From Lachnospiraceae bacterium (GTDB lineage: Bacteria; Bacillota; Clostridia; Lachnospirales; Lachnospiraceae): a stretch of DNA of 64,000 nucleotides. The stretch is from positions 1 to 64,000 of the forward strand of contig CAAFTS010000123.1 of the NCBI GenBank assembly GCA_900765975.1, given 5' to 3'. Each line of letters opens with the position of its first letter. Position 1 is the first letter of the stretch. The notes below the pieces were generated by a model. That model searched no databases and had not been told where the DNA came from. It saw only the letters and a list, made by a program, of their open reading frames with translations. A program made the translations under genes and the position numbers. This document shows positions 6,867 through 14,961 of this stretch, one piece after another.

Positions 6867-7886
6867 ATGAAATTAATGAAAACAGAAGAAGCAGTTGGGC
6901 AGATTCTCTGTCATGATATTACCCAGATTATTCCTGGTGTGACGAAAGATGCGGTATTTCGGAAGGGACATGTGATTACAGAAGAAGATATTCCGGTTTT
7001 GTTAAGTGTGGGAAAGGACAATATTTATATTTGGGAAAACAATGAGAAGATGCTACATGAAAACGAGGCGGCAGAAATTCTCTATGGGATGTGCAAAAAT
7101 GAAAACATGTGTCCGACAGATGTAAAAGAAGGAAAAATTGAATTGATTGCAGAGTGCGATGGATTGCTCAAAGTGAATCGTGAAAAGTTAAATAAAATCA
7201 ATAGTTTAGGTGAAATGATGATTGCCAGCCGCCATGGCAATTTCCCAGTGAAGAAGGGGGAAAAACTGGCTGGAATGAGGATTATTCCTCTTGTAATCGA
7301 GAAGGAAAAAATGCAGCATGCGCAAGAAGTTTGCGGAGAAGGCTCTATTTTTGAACTGAAGAAATTCCATCATAAAAAAGTGGGAATCGTAACAACGGGA
7401 AATGAAGTATATCATGGGCGAATTGAGGATAAATTTACCCCTGTTTTGAAGGCAAAACTGGCGGAATACGATACAGAATTGATCGGGCATCGGATCAGTG
7501 ATGACAATCCGGAACGTGTTACAGGTTTTATTCAGGAGTTATTGGAATTGGGGGCAGAACTCGTTTTATGCAGCGGCGGAATGAGTGTGGATCCAGATGA
7601 CAGAACGCCTTTGGCAATTCGGAACACAGGAGCAGAGGTTATTACATATGGAGCGCCGGTACTTCCTGGTGCAATGTTTATGTTGGCATACTATAATGGG
7701 AATATTCCAATCGTAGGTTTACCGGGGTGCGTGATGTATGCAAAACGAACCGTATTTGACTTAGTATTACCGAGAATAATGGCAGATGAAAAGTTGACAA
7801 AGAAAGATTTGGATTGCTTAGGAGAAGGTGGACTGTGTCTGTCTTGTCCAATCTGTACATTCCCGAATTGTGGGTTTGGAAAATAG
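6867..7886 (+). CDS. MoeA-like molybdopterin-binding protein with cysteine-rich tail
   Basis: A 339-residue protein of the MoeA/MoaB-like molybdopterin-binding family. The central domain shows TTGNEVYHGRI, ISDDNPERV, LVLCSGGMSVDPDDRTP and GLPGCVMY, the usual MPT-binding elements. The true MoeA N-terminal and beta-barrel domains are only partly matched, so it belongs to the shorter MoeA-like group found with selenium- or XDH-linked molybdenum clusters. The C terminus carries four cysteines (324, 327, 330, 335) in a CxxCxxC-x4-C tail that could hold a metal. ATG 6867 is chosen over the upstream overlap with the previous gene because its position fits AGGTGAAGG. A role in molybdate insertion or cofactor maturation is inferred. 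Confidence 0.85.
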   Translation: MKLMKTEEAVGQILCHDITQIIPGVTKDAVFRKGHVITEEDIPVLLSVGKDNIYIWENNEKMLHENEAAEILYGMCKNENMCPTDVKEGKIELIAECDGLLKVNREKLNKINSLGEMMIASRHGNFPVKKGEKLAGMRIIPLVIEKEKMQHAQEVCGEGSIFELKKFHHKKVGIVTTGNEVYHGRIEDKFTPVLKAKLAEYDTELIGHRISDDNPERVTGFIQELLELGAELVLCSGGMSVDPDDRTPLAIRNTGAEVITYGAPVLPGAMFMLAYYNGNIPIVGLPGCVMYAKRTVFDLVLPRIMADEKLTKKDLDCLGEGGLCLSCPICTFPNCGFGK

Positions 7887-7905
7887 GAGATTATGGAGAT
7901 GGAAA

Positions 7906-8892
7906 ATGAAAGATCAGTTTGGAAGAACGATTGACTATATGCGTATTTCCATTACAGACAGATGTAATCTGCGGTGTAGATATTGCATGCCGCTAGGCGT
8001 AGAGCTAGTGTCTATGGGTGAGATTTTGACTTATGAAGAAATAGAACAGATCAGTCAGGTGGCGGCACAAGAGGGAATCCGAAAATTGAAGATTACCGGA
8101 GGAGAACCGTTTGTGAGAAAAGGTTGTGTGGAATTGATCGCCAGGTTAAAAGCAATTCCCGGAATCGAACAGGTGACAGTGACAACAAATGGAGTTCTTC
8201 TTGGAAAATATGCACAGGAGCTGGCGGATATAAAGCTGGACGGTGTAAATATCAGTTTGGACAGCAGGGTGCGAGAACGGTATGAGTGGATTACCGGACG
8301 AGATGAACTTATGCAGGTAATGGAAGGGCTGCAAGCAGCATTGGCTGTAGATTTGAAGGTAAAGATTAATGCTGTGCTGCAAAAGCAGATGAATGAAAAT
8401 GAGTGGCTGTCATTGGCTGAGTTGGCAGAAGAATTTCCGGTAGATGTACGTTTTATTGAAATGATGCCCATTGGATATGGAAGGCAGTTTGAGCCGATTT
8501 CAAATGAAGAGCTGTTGATGAAGTTTCAAGAACAGTTTCCGCAGATGAAACCGGATGAACGAATTCATGGAAACGGACCAGCACAATATTATAAAATTCC
8601 GGAATATCAGGGAAGTGTCGGTTTTATCAGTGCGATACATGGGAAATTTTGCGGAACTTGTAACCGCATACGTCTAACTGCACAAGGAGAGTTAAAACCC
8701 TGCCTTTGTTATGGAAAATCGTATGATCTGCGAAAGGCATTGCGTAAAAACCTTACAGGTGACTCGGAAGATATGACAGATGACATACGTGCAATATTGC
8801 GAGAAGCCATTTTGGAAAAACCGGAACAACACTGTTTTGAACAGCTTCAAAAGATTACGGAAGAAAAACGTATGGTACAGATTGGAGGTTAG
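7906..8892 (+). CDS. moaA: GTP 3',8-cyclase MoaA
   Basis: A 328-residue radical SAM enzyme that starts molybdopterin synthesis by cyclising GTP, acting together with MoaC. The N-terminal [4Fe-4S] motif is CNLRCRYC, followed by KITGGEPFVRKG. The second cluster is formed by CGTCNRIRLTAQGELKPC. The C-terminal Gly-Gly needed for activity is present (QIGG). Length is normal for the family. ATG 7906 is chosen for GGAG 7 nt upstream and because it yields the standard MKDQFGRTIDYMRIS start. The gene follows the MoeA-like gene by 19 nt and precedes the mogA/moaB-like gene by 2 nt. Confidence 0.95.
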   Translation: MKDQFGRTIDYMRISITDRCNLRCRYCMPLGVELVSMGEILTYEEIEQISQVAAQEGIRKLKITGGEPFVRKGCVELIARLKAIPGIEQVTVTTNGVLLGKYAQELADIKLDGVNISLDSRVRERYEWITGRDELMQVMEGLQAALAVDLKVKINAVLQKQMNENEWLSLAELAEEFPVDVRFIEMMPIGYGRQFEPISNEELLMKFQEQFPQMKPDERIHGNGPAQYYKIPEYQGSVGFISAIHGKFCGTCNRIRLTAQGELKPCLCYGKSYDLRKALRKNLTGDSEDMTDDIRAILREAILEKPEQHCFEQLQKITEEKRMVQIGG

Positions 8893-8894
8893 TA

Positions 8895-9431
8895 ATGAGT
8901 GACAAAGTTAATGGAAAAGTGAACAAAGAAGAAAAAAGATTTATTTCTGCGGTCATTACGTTGAGTGATAAAGGATTCGCAGGAGAACGAGAAGATAAAA
9001 GTGGTCCGCTTATCTCTCAGATGTTGTCGGAGGCTGGATATCAGGTGAAGGAACAATTGATTTTACCAGATGAACAGGAGCAGTTAGAAGGCTGTTTATG
9101 TAGATTGGCAGATGAAGAGTCGGTGGATGTGATTTTTACAACCGGTGGCACAGGTTTTTCGGAGAGGGACAGAACACCGGAAGCGACACTTGCAGTTTGT
9201 GACCGGATGGCGCCGGGAATTGCGGAAGCGATGCGTTGGTATTCATTAAGCATTACGAACCGGGCAATGTTGAGCCGGGGCGTTTCTGGAATCCGTAAAA
9301 AAACGTTGATTATAAATCTGCCCGGAAGTCCCAAAGCAGTGAGGGAAAACTTGGAATATATCTTACCGGCTCTTGGACATGGATTGGGAATTTTGTGTGG
9401 TACAGCCGGGGAATGTGGAAATGAAAATTAG
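8895..9431 (+). CDS. MogA/MoaB-type molybdopterin adenylyltransferase
   Basis: A 178-residue protein of the MogA/MoaB family, which adenylates molybdopterin before molybdenum insertion. Conserved parts are ITLSDKGF, FTTGGTGFSERDRTPEAT (phosphate-binding and Asp motif), and INLPGSPKAV near the end. The N-terminal 14 residues are extra and charged. MogA and bacterial MoaB cannot be separated reliably from the sequence, so no symbol is given. It is tightly linked to moaA and followed by modA after 26 nt, so cofactor synthesis and molybdate uptake are likely transcribed together. Confidence 0.88.
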   Translation: MSDKVNGKVNKEEKRFISAVITLSDKGFAGEREDKSGPLISQMLSEAGYQVKEQLILPDEQEQLEGCLCRLADEESVDVIFTTGGTGFSERDRTPEATLAVCDRMAPGIAEAMRWYSLSITNRAMLSRGVSGIRKKTLIINLPGSPKAVRENLEYILPALGHGLGILCGTAGECGNEN

Positions 9432-9457
9432 GATGGACATTTGAGGAGGAAAAGACA

Positions 9458-10327
9458 ATGAAAAAGAGAGTGTTGGCAGTTATTTTAGTAAGTGTACTGA
9501 CAATTGGAATGGTTGGATGTGCAGACAAATCCAAAGAAGAGAAACATGCAGAAGAAAATGCAGTGGCAGCAGAAGAGACAGAGATTCAGGTTTTTATTGC
9601 TGCAAGTTTGAATACAGTTATGACTGAATTGGCTGAACTGTATAACGAGGAACATCCGGAAGTGAAGATTGTCTATAATGCAGACAGTTCAGGCACATTG
9701 CTGACGCAGATACAGGAAGGGTATGAGTGTGATATATTTTTTTCCGCTGCACAGAAACAGATGGATACTTTAGAGGAAGATGGCTTGATGGTCGATGGAA
9801 CCAGAGCAAATATAGTCAATAATCAAGTTGTTGTAGTGACTCTGAAAGACAGCGAGACGAAGGTGACAGGGCTGAAGAATCTGGGAGAAGCAGAGAGTAT
9901 TGCTCTGGCAGGCGGAAGTGTCCCGGTTGGAAAGTATACTCGACAGGCATTGGTGAATATGGGAATGCTCCCGGAGGTGGAAGATGTTTCTAAGATTTCT
10001 ACGAGTGAAATTTCTGAAGCTCTGGGTGGCGTGGAAATCAGTGAACAGGATAATGTAAGTAAAGTGTTGTCTGCAGTTGTGGAAGGTTCTTGTGAAGTGG
10101 GAACCACCTATTATTCAGATGTTTACGGATATGAGAAAGACTTGGTTATATTGGAAACAGTGCCTTATGAATTGACTGGAAATGTGATTTATCCGATAGC
10201 AAGAGTTGTCAATAAAGAGGCCGATGAGGCGCAGACAAAGGCAGCAGAAGACTTTTTGAAGTTTGTTTTATCAGATGAGGCAAAAGAAGTGTTTGAATCT
10301 TACTATTTTGATACTGAGGTTGAATAA
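9458..10327 (+). CDS. modA: Molybdate ABC transporter substrate-binding lipoprotein ModA
   Basis: A 289-residue exported protein. The N terminus is a lipoprotein signal (MKKR, hydrophobic stretch, GMVGC lipobox at about residue 21) followed by a charged linker. The mature part matches ModA: VFIAASLNTVMTEL, YNADSSGTLLTQI, DIFFSAAQKQMDTL and a late VEGSCEVGTTYYSDV. It binds molybdate (or tungstate) outside the membrane and delivers it to ModBC. AGGAGG lies upstream of the ATG. modB follows after 3 nt. Confidence 0.93.
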   Translation: MKKRVLAVILVSVLTIGMVGCADKSKEEKHAEENAVAAEETEIQVFIAASLNTVMTELAELYNEEHPEVKIVYNADSSGTLLTQIQEGYECDIFFSAAQKQMDTLEEDGLMVDGTRANIVNNQVVVVTLKDSETKVTGLKNLGEAESIALAGGSVPVGKYTRQALVNMGMLPEVEDVSKISTSEISEALGGVEISEQDNVSKVLSAVVEGSCEVGTTYYSDVYGYEKDLVILETVPYELTGNVIYPIARVVNKEADEAQTKAAEDFLKFVLSDEAKEVFESYYFDTEVE

Positions 10328-10330
10328 TCT

Positions 10331-11026
10331 ATGGTAGAAGTGATAAAAAATTTGGATTGGAGTCCTTTATTTATTTCTCTGAAAACCGGAGTTGCAGCGA
10401 CAGTTATCTCCTTTTTTCTGGGAATTTACACTGCTAGAAAAGTAGTGAAGGCTTCGCCGGCGAAAAAGGCTGTTTTAGATGGAATACTGACGCTTCCAAT
10501 GGTGTTGCCTCCGACGGTAGCGGGATTTTTCTTGCTACTTTTGTTTAGCAGAAGGCGGCCACTTGGGATTTTGCTATACGAACAGTTTGACATTAAAGTT
10601 GTGCAGACCTGGCTGGGGTGCGTCATTGCAGCAACGGTGATTGCATTTCCTTTGATGTACCGCAATGCCAGAGCGGCATTTGAACAGATTGATGTAAATC
10701 TGGTTTATGCTGCACGTACATTGGGAATGTCTGAAACGAAAATATTTTGGAAAATTGTACTTCCGACAGCGGGACCAGGAATCGCATCTGGGACAATTTT
10801 GACTTTTGCAAGAGCCTTGGGTGAATATGGTGCAACTTCGATGCTGGCTGGAAATATACCGGGAAAGACAGGAACGATTTCCCAGAAAATTGCAATGGTA
10901 ATTCAAGATGGAGATTATGTGACCGCCGGGGTGTGGGTTGGAATTGTTATCTTGATTGCATTTTGTGTCGTGTGTCTGATGAATCTCTTTTCCGGTAAAC
11001 AGATGAAACATATCAAACGTTGGTAA
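10331..11026 (+). CDS. modB: Molybdate ABC transporter permease ModB
   Basis: A 231-residue integral membrane protein with about five helices, of the usual ModB size. The cytoplasmic EAA loop (AARTLGMSETKIFWKIVLPTAGPGI) that docks the ATPase is clear, as are LPPTVAGF and RALGEYGATSMLAG, both typical of molybdate/tungstate permeases. It forms the channel of the importer with ModA and ModC. The gene sits 3 nt after modA and 22 nt before modC. Confidence 0.94.
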   Translation: MVEVIKNLDWSPLFISLKTGVAATVISFFLGIYTARKVVKASPAKKAVLDGILTLPMVLPPTVAGFFLLLLFSRRRPLGILLYEQFDIKVVQTWLGCVIAATVIAFPLMYRNARAAFEQIDVNLVYAARTLGMSETKIFWKIVLPTAGPGIASGTILTFARALGEYGATSMLAGNIPGKTGTISQKIAMVIQDGDYVTAGVWVGIVILIAFCVVCLMNLFSGKQMKHIKRW

Positions 11027-11048
11027 AAATGCAGAGGGATAGGATAAA

Positions 11049-12104
11049 ATGGCGATTTCAATTGATATTAAGAAAATGCTGGGTGAGTTCCAGCTGGCAG
11101 TACAGTTTCACAGTGAGGCGTCCAGAATTGGAATTTTGGGGGCTTCTGGCTGTGGGAAAAGTATGACCTTGAAAAGTATTGCGGGAATTGAAACTCCGGA
11201 TCGGGGACGGATTTGTATACAGGATACAACACTGTTTGATAGTGAACAAAAAGTGAATCTGAAACCTCAACAAAGGAAAATAGGATATCTATTTCAGAAT
11301 TATGCATTGTTTCCACATATGACTGTAGAACAGAATATTGCTTCCGGTTTACGGGGAAATAAATTAGAAATACAGAAACGAGTACGGGAAATGATTTCTA
11401 AGTTTCGGCTGAATGGGTTGGAACGGCGTTTGCCTGGACAACTTTCCGGAGGACAGCAGCAGAGAGTTGCGCTTGCGAGAATTATGGCATATGAACCGGA
11501 AGTGATATTATTGGATGAACCGTTTTCTGCATTGGACGGATATTTGAAAGACCGTTTACAGTTGGAACTGGAAGAAATGCTTGAAGATTATCAGGGAACA
11601 GTCATTATGGTATCGCACAGTCGGGATGAAGTATATCGGTTTTGCGAAGAACTGGTGATTTTGGAGCAAGGAGCTGTTGTAGTTAAAGGGGATACAAAGC
11701 AATTGTTTGCAAATCCACAGTATAAAGAGGCTGCAAAGTTGACAGGATGTAAGAATATTACAGATATTCGTCGTTTAGATGCACATACAGCAGAACTGGT
11801 GGATTGGGGGATTGTTTTGCAGTTGAAACAGGAAATACCAGAAACGTGTACTGCTATTGGCTACCGAGCGCATGATTTTATTCCAATCTGGGGGGGACCT
11901 TCTGAAAATTGTCTAAAAGTGCAGGTGAGAACACAGGCAGAACTTCCGTTTGAAATGCAATACTATCTGCGACCGGAAAATACACAGTGTAAAACAACTG
12001 TTCTCTCATGTTTTTTGTATCGGGATCAGCAGTTGCTAATCGAAGAAAAAGGCATGCCGGATTATTTACAAATAGTAGAAGAGAAATGCATGTTTCTTTT
12101 ATGA
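11049..12104 (+). CDS. modC: Molybdate ABC transporter ATP-binding protein ModC
   Basis: A 351-residue ATPase. It has Walker A GASGCGKS, Q-loop LFQNYALFPHMTV, signature LSGGQQQRVALARIM, Walker B VILLDEPFSALD and a switch histidine (VSHSRDEV). The C-terminal 120 residues form a regulatory TOBE-like region of low conservation. It powers molybdate import through ModB. It is the last gene of the molybdenum run; a short GC hairpin follows at 12150. Confidence 0.93.
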   Translation: MAISIDIKKMLGEFQLAVQFHSEASRIGILGASGCGKSMTLKSIAGIETPDRGRICIQDTTLFDSEQKVNLKPQQRKIGYLFQNYALFPHMTVEQNIASGLRGNKLEIQKRVREMISKFRLNGLERRLPGQLSGGQQQRVALARIMAYEPEVILLDEPFSALDGYLKDRLQLELEEMLEDYQGTVIMVSHSRDEVYRFCEELVILEQGAVVVKGDTKQLFANPQYKEAAKLTGCKNITDIRRLDAHTAELVDWGIVLQLKQEIPETCTAIGYRAHDFIPIWGGPSENCLKVQVRTQAELPFEMQYYLRPENTQCKTTVLSCFLYRDQQLLIEEKGMPDYLQIVEEKCMFLL

Positions 12105-12111
12105 AAAAGAA

Positions 12112-12140
12112 TTGACATCTCTAATTATATAATATAAGAT
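12112..12140 (+). promoter_or_regulatory. Possible promoter ahead of comM
   Basis: TTGACA (12112-12117), 17 nt and TAAGAT (12135-12140). The -35 is perfect and the -10 is weak. If used, the hairpin at 12150 would be in its leader. Confidence 0.4.
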
Positions 12141-12149
12141 ACAATCATC

Positions 12150-12176
12150 AGCCGGAATTCTTTCCGGCTTATTTAT
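12150..12176 (+). terminator. Weak terminator after modC
   Basis: An 8-bp perfect stem (AGCCGGAA at 12150-12157 with TTCCGGCT at 12162-12169) and a 4-nt loop are followed by a broken T-run (TATTTATT). It is probably a partial terminator for the molybdenum operon. Confidence 0.5.
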
Positions 12177-12263
12177 TCATCTGACCGTTTCGGTCACGAC
12201 TCCATATTTGGGATCAAGAGTAACAAAACAACAGAAGAAGGGTTCAAGAAAGGAAGTGTGTAC

Positions 12264-13814
12264 ATGAGTTTTAGTAGTGTACGGTCTGCGGCTATTTTCG
12301 GTTTGAAAGTAGAATTTGTAAATGTAGAGGCAGATGTAGGAAATGGACTTCCGGTATTTCACATGGTGGGATATCTGTCGTCAGAAGTGAAGGAGGCAGG
12401 AGAACGTGTCCGTACGGCAATTCGGAATTCAGAACTTGATTTTCCGGCGAAAAAGATTGTCATTAATCTGGCGCCAGCTACGATGAAAAAGCGTGGAGCA
12501 GCCTTTGATCTGCCAATTGCAGTTTCCATTTTGGCTTCGCTGGGAAACGTTCGAGTGGAAAAATTGGAATCTATGCTAATTGTCGGTGAATTGAGTTTGG
12601 ATGGGCAGGTTCAGAGAGTTCCGGGAATTTTACCAATTGTACTGGCTGCGCGAGAGGCGGGAATGAAGCGCTGCATGATTCCACAAGAAAATGTCAAAGA
12701 AGGAACGCTGGCAGAGGGAGTAGAAATTATCGGTGTGGAAAGTCTGAGACAGGTGTATGAGTATCTAAATGATATAAAAGAAATAAAAAAAGTGAAAAAG
12801 AAATCAAAAAGAACAATTCTAGCAGATGATAATAAGGAAGAATATTTAGATTACGAGGATATTTGTGGGCAAAGGGCAGTGAAGAGAGCTGCTGAAATAG
12901 CTGTAGCAGGAGAACATAACTTGTTATTAGTAGGTCCTCCGGGAAGTGGAAAAACAATGACTGCAAAGCGGATCCCAACGATTTTTCCGCCTCTGACTTT
13001 GGAAGAAAGCATGGAAATTACAAAGATTTACAGCATTTTAGGGAAAGTGGAAGAGGAGCATCCGTTGATTCAGACTCGACCTTTTCGTAGTGTGCATCAC
13101 ACTGTAACAAAGAGAGCTCTGGTAGGAGGGGGAGTAATTCCGTCGCCGGGAGAAATCAGTCTGGCGCATTGTGGTGTCTTGTTTTTGGATGAACTTCCGG
13201 AATTTCAAAAATCTGTTTTGGAAGTTTTGCGACAACCATTGGAGGAGCGAAAAATCTGGATTACAAGAGCACAGGGGGCATGTTTGTTTCCCGCAAATTT
13301 TATGTTAGTAGCGGCAATGAATCCCTGTCCATGTGGTGCATACCCAAGTGCAAAGTGTACGTGTACACCGGGACAGATTCAGAATTATTTGGGAAAATTA
13401 AGCCAGCCGTTTTTGGATCGCATGGATATATGTGTAGAATCTCCGAAAGTAGAATATGAAGCGCTGAAGATTAGAAAAAAGTCACAGGTTATGGAAGAAA
13501 GTTCAGCGGATATCAGGGAGAGAGTTTGCAAGGCAAGGGCGATTCAGACAGAGCGGTATCAAGGTACGAATATTTTGTCCAACAGTATGATGGGCGCAAC
13601 GGAATTGGAGAGATATTGTTTGTTAGGAGAAAAAGAAGAGCAATTAATGAAACAGGCTTTTACAAATTTATCATTGACGGCGCGTTCTTATCATAAAATC
13701 TTAAAGGTGGCTCGTACCATTGCGGATTTGGAGGGAGAAGAGAAGATTCAGGCAGCACATTTGGCAGAGGCGGTAGGATATCGTACATTAGATAAAAAAT
13801 ATTGGGGAAGGTGA
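12264..13814 (+). CDS. ComM/YifB-family Mg-chelatase-like AAA+ ATPase
   Basis: A 516-residue protein. The N-terminal domain (about 1-190) is the ChlI-like Lon-protease fold (DVGNGLPVFHMVG). The AAA+ core has Walker A VGPPGSGKT, Walker B LFLDELPEF and the zinc-type segment NPCPCGAYPSAKCTC. A C-terminal Mg_chelatase_C part ends the protein. ComM is a helicase that helps branch migration during natural transformation; related proteins occur in most Firmicutes. ATG 12264 is chosen for AAGGAAG 7 nt upstream. The end overlaps the start of dprA by 13 nt, and this pairing of two transformation-linked genes is usual in clostridia. Confidence 0.9.
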   Translation: MSFSSVRSAAIFGLKVEFVNVEADVGNGLPVFHMVGYLSSEVKEAGERVRTAIRNSELDFPAKKIVINLAPATMKKRGAAFDLPIAVSILASLGNVRVEKLESMLIVGELSLDGQVQRVPGILPIVLAAREAGMKRCMIPQENVKEGTLAEGVEIIGVESLRQVYEYLNDIKEIKKVKKKSKRTILADDNKEEYLDYEDICGQRAVKRAAEIAVAGEHNLLLVGPPGSGKTMTAKRIPTIFPPLTLEESMEITKIYSILGKVEEEHPLIQTRPFRSVHHTVTKRALVGGGVIPSPGEISLAHCGVLFLDELPEFQKSVLEVLRQPLEERKIWITRAQGACLFPANFMLVAAMNPCPCGAYPSAKCTCTPGQIQNYLGKLSQPFLDRMDICVESPKVEYEALKIRKKSQVMEESSADIRERVCKARAIQTERYQGTNILSNSMMGATELERYCLLGEKEEQLMKQAFTNLSLTARSYHKILKVARTIADLEGEEKIQAAHLAEAVGYRTLDKKYWGR

Positions 13815-14914
13815 ATCAGGAGTTGGAAGAATATAGAGCGTATGAATATTGGCTTGCATCGATGCAGGGGATCAGTGATTTAAAGAAACGTAAATTGCGA
13901 GAGTACATGAAATGTGCGAAGGATGTTTATTATATAGAAGAAACACAGTTAAAAAAAGTGGATTTTTTGTCAGAAGAGGAAAAAACAATACTTCAAAAGG
14001 CTCAGAAAAGTAAATCTTTTGAAGAGGAATGGGAAAGAATAAAGGAACAGAAAATATGGATGTATTTGTATTTTGAAAATGAATATCCGGAAAAGCTGAA
14101 GATGCTTACGGACTGCCCTTATGCAATTTACGGAAAAGGAAAATTGCCTAAAAGTGAAGGGGTGAGTATTGCGATTGTCGGAGCGCGAAAATGCACAAGA
14201 TATGGGGAACTCTATGCGGGAAGGTTTGCGGAAAGTCTAGCCGGGGCAGGCGTACAGATTATCAGCGGAATGGCGAGAGGGATTGATGGAGCAGGCCATA
14301 GGGGTGCTTTGATGGCAAAAGGAAAAACTTTTGCTGTGTTAGGGTGCGGAGTAGATGTTTGTTATCCAAAGGAACACAAAGGCTTATATATGGATATATT
14401 GGAACATGAAGGTGGGATTTTATCTGAATTTCCGCCGGGGACACAGCCGTTGTCGTTTCATTTTCCGAGGCGTAACCGGATTATCAGTGGCTTATCAGAT
14501 GGGGTGCTTGTAATTGAAGCAAAGGAGAAAAGCGGTTCTTTGATAACTGCAGATCTGGCGTTGGAGCAGGGACGTGATGTCTGGGCGCTTCCGGGACCAC
14601 TGAACAGTGAATTGAGCAGAGGGTGTAATTGGCTGATTCGGCAGGGCGCCGGAATTCTGATTTCACCGGAAATCTTGCTGGAAGATTTGAGTCTTACAAA
14701 TGTAAATTTTTTGGAAAAAAATAGAGAAACGAAAAAAATGCTTGAAAGAGATGAGGATATGGTGTATAGTTCAGTTGGTCTTTATCCCAAAAGCATTGAG
14801 AGCCTGATGGATGAAACAAGTCTTTCTGCATCAGAAATAATTAGGTTGCTGGTTGCTTTGGAGATTAAAGGATATATCAAAGAAATTTCAAAAAATTATT
14901 ATATCAGAAGTTAA
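13802..14914 (+). CDS. dprA: DNA-processing protein DprA (Smf)
   Basis: A 370-residue protein that loads RecA onto incoming single-stranded DNA in transformation. The Rossmann-like core is clear: IAIVGARKCTRYGE, IISGMARGIDGAGHRGAL, VLGCGVDVCYP, LSEFPPGTQP, FPRRNRIISGLSD and the GSLITADLALEQGRDVWALPG run. A short winged-helix region closes the protein (about 300-370). The start is uncertain: TTG 13802 and GTG 13811 lie inside comM, with no clear ribosome binding site, so translational coupling to comM is likely. The first ATG (13863) would remove part of the N-terminal helical domain. Confidence 0.92.
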   Translation: MGKVNQELEEYRAYEYWLASMQGISDLKKRKLREYMKCAKDVYYIEETQLKKVDFLSEEEKTILQKAQKSKSFEEEWERIKEQKIWMYLYFENEYPEKLKMLTDCPYAIYGKGKLPKSEGVSIAIVGARKCTRYGELYAGRFAESLAGAGVQIISGMARGIDGAGHRGALMAKGKTFAVLGCGVDVCYPKEHKGLYMDILEHEGGILSEFPPGTQPLSFHFPRRNRIISGLSDGVLVIEAKEKSGSLITADLALEQGRDVWALPGPLNSELSRGCNWLIRQGAGILISPEILLEDLSLTNVNFLEKNRETKKMLERDEDMVYSSVGLYPKSIESLMDETSLSASEIIRLLVALEIKGYIKEISKNYYIRS

Positions 14915-14961
14915 ATGAAATGAATCAATATATAGTGAATCAGGGTGGAGGATGAAGTAAT

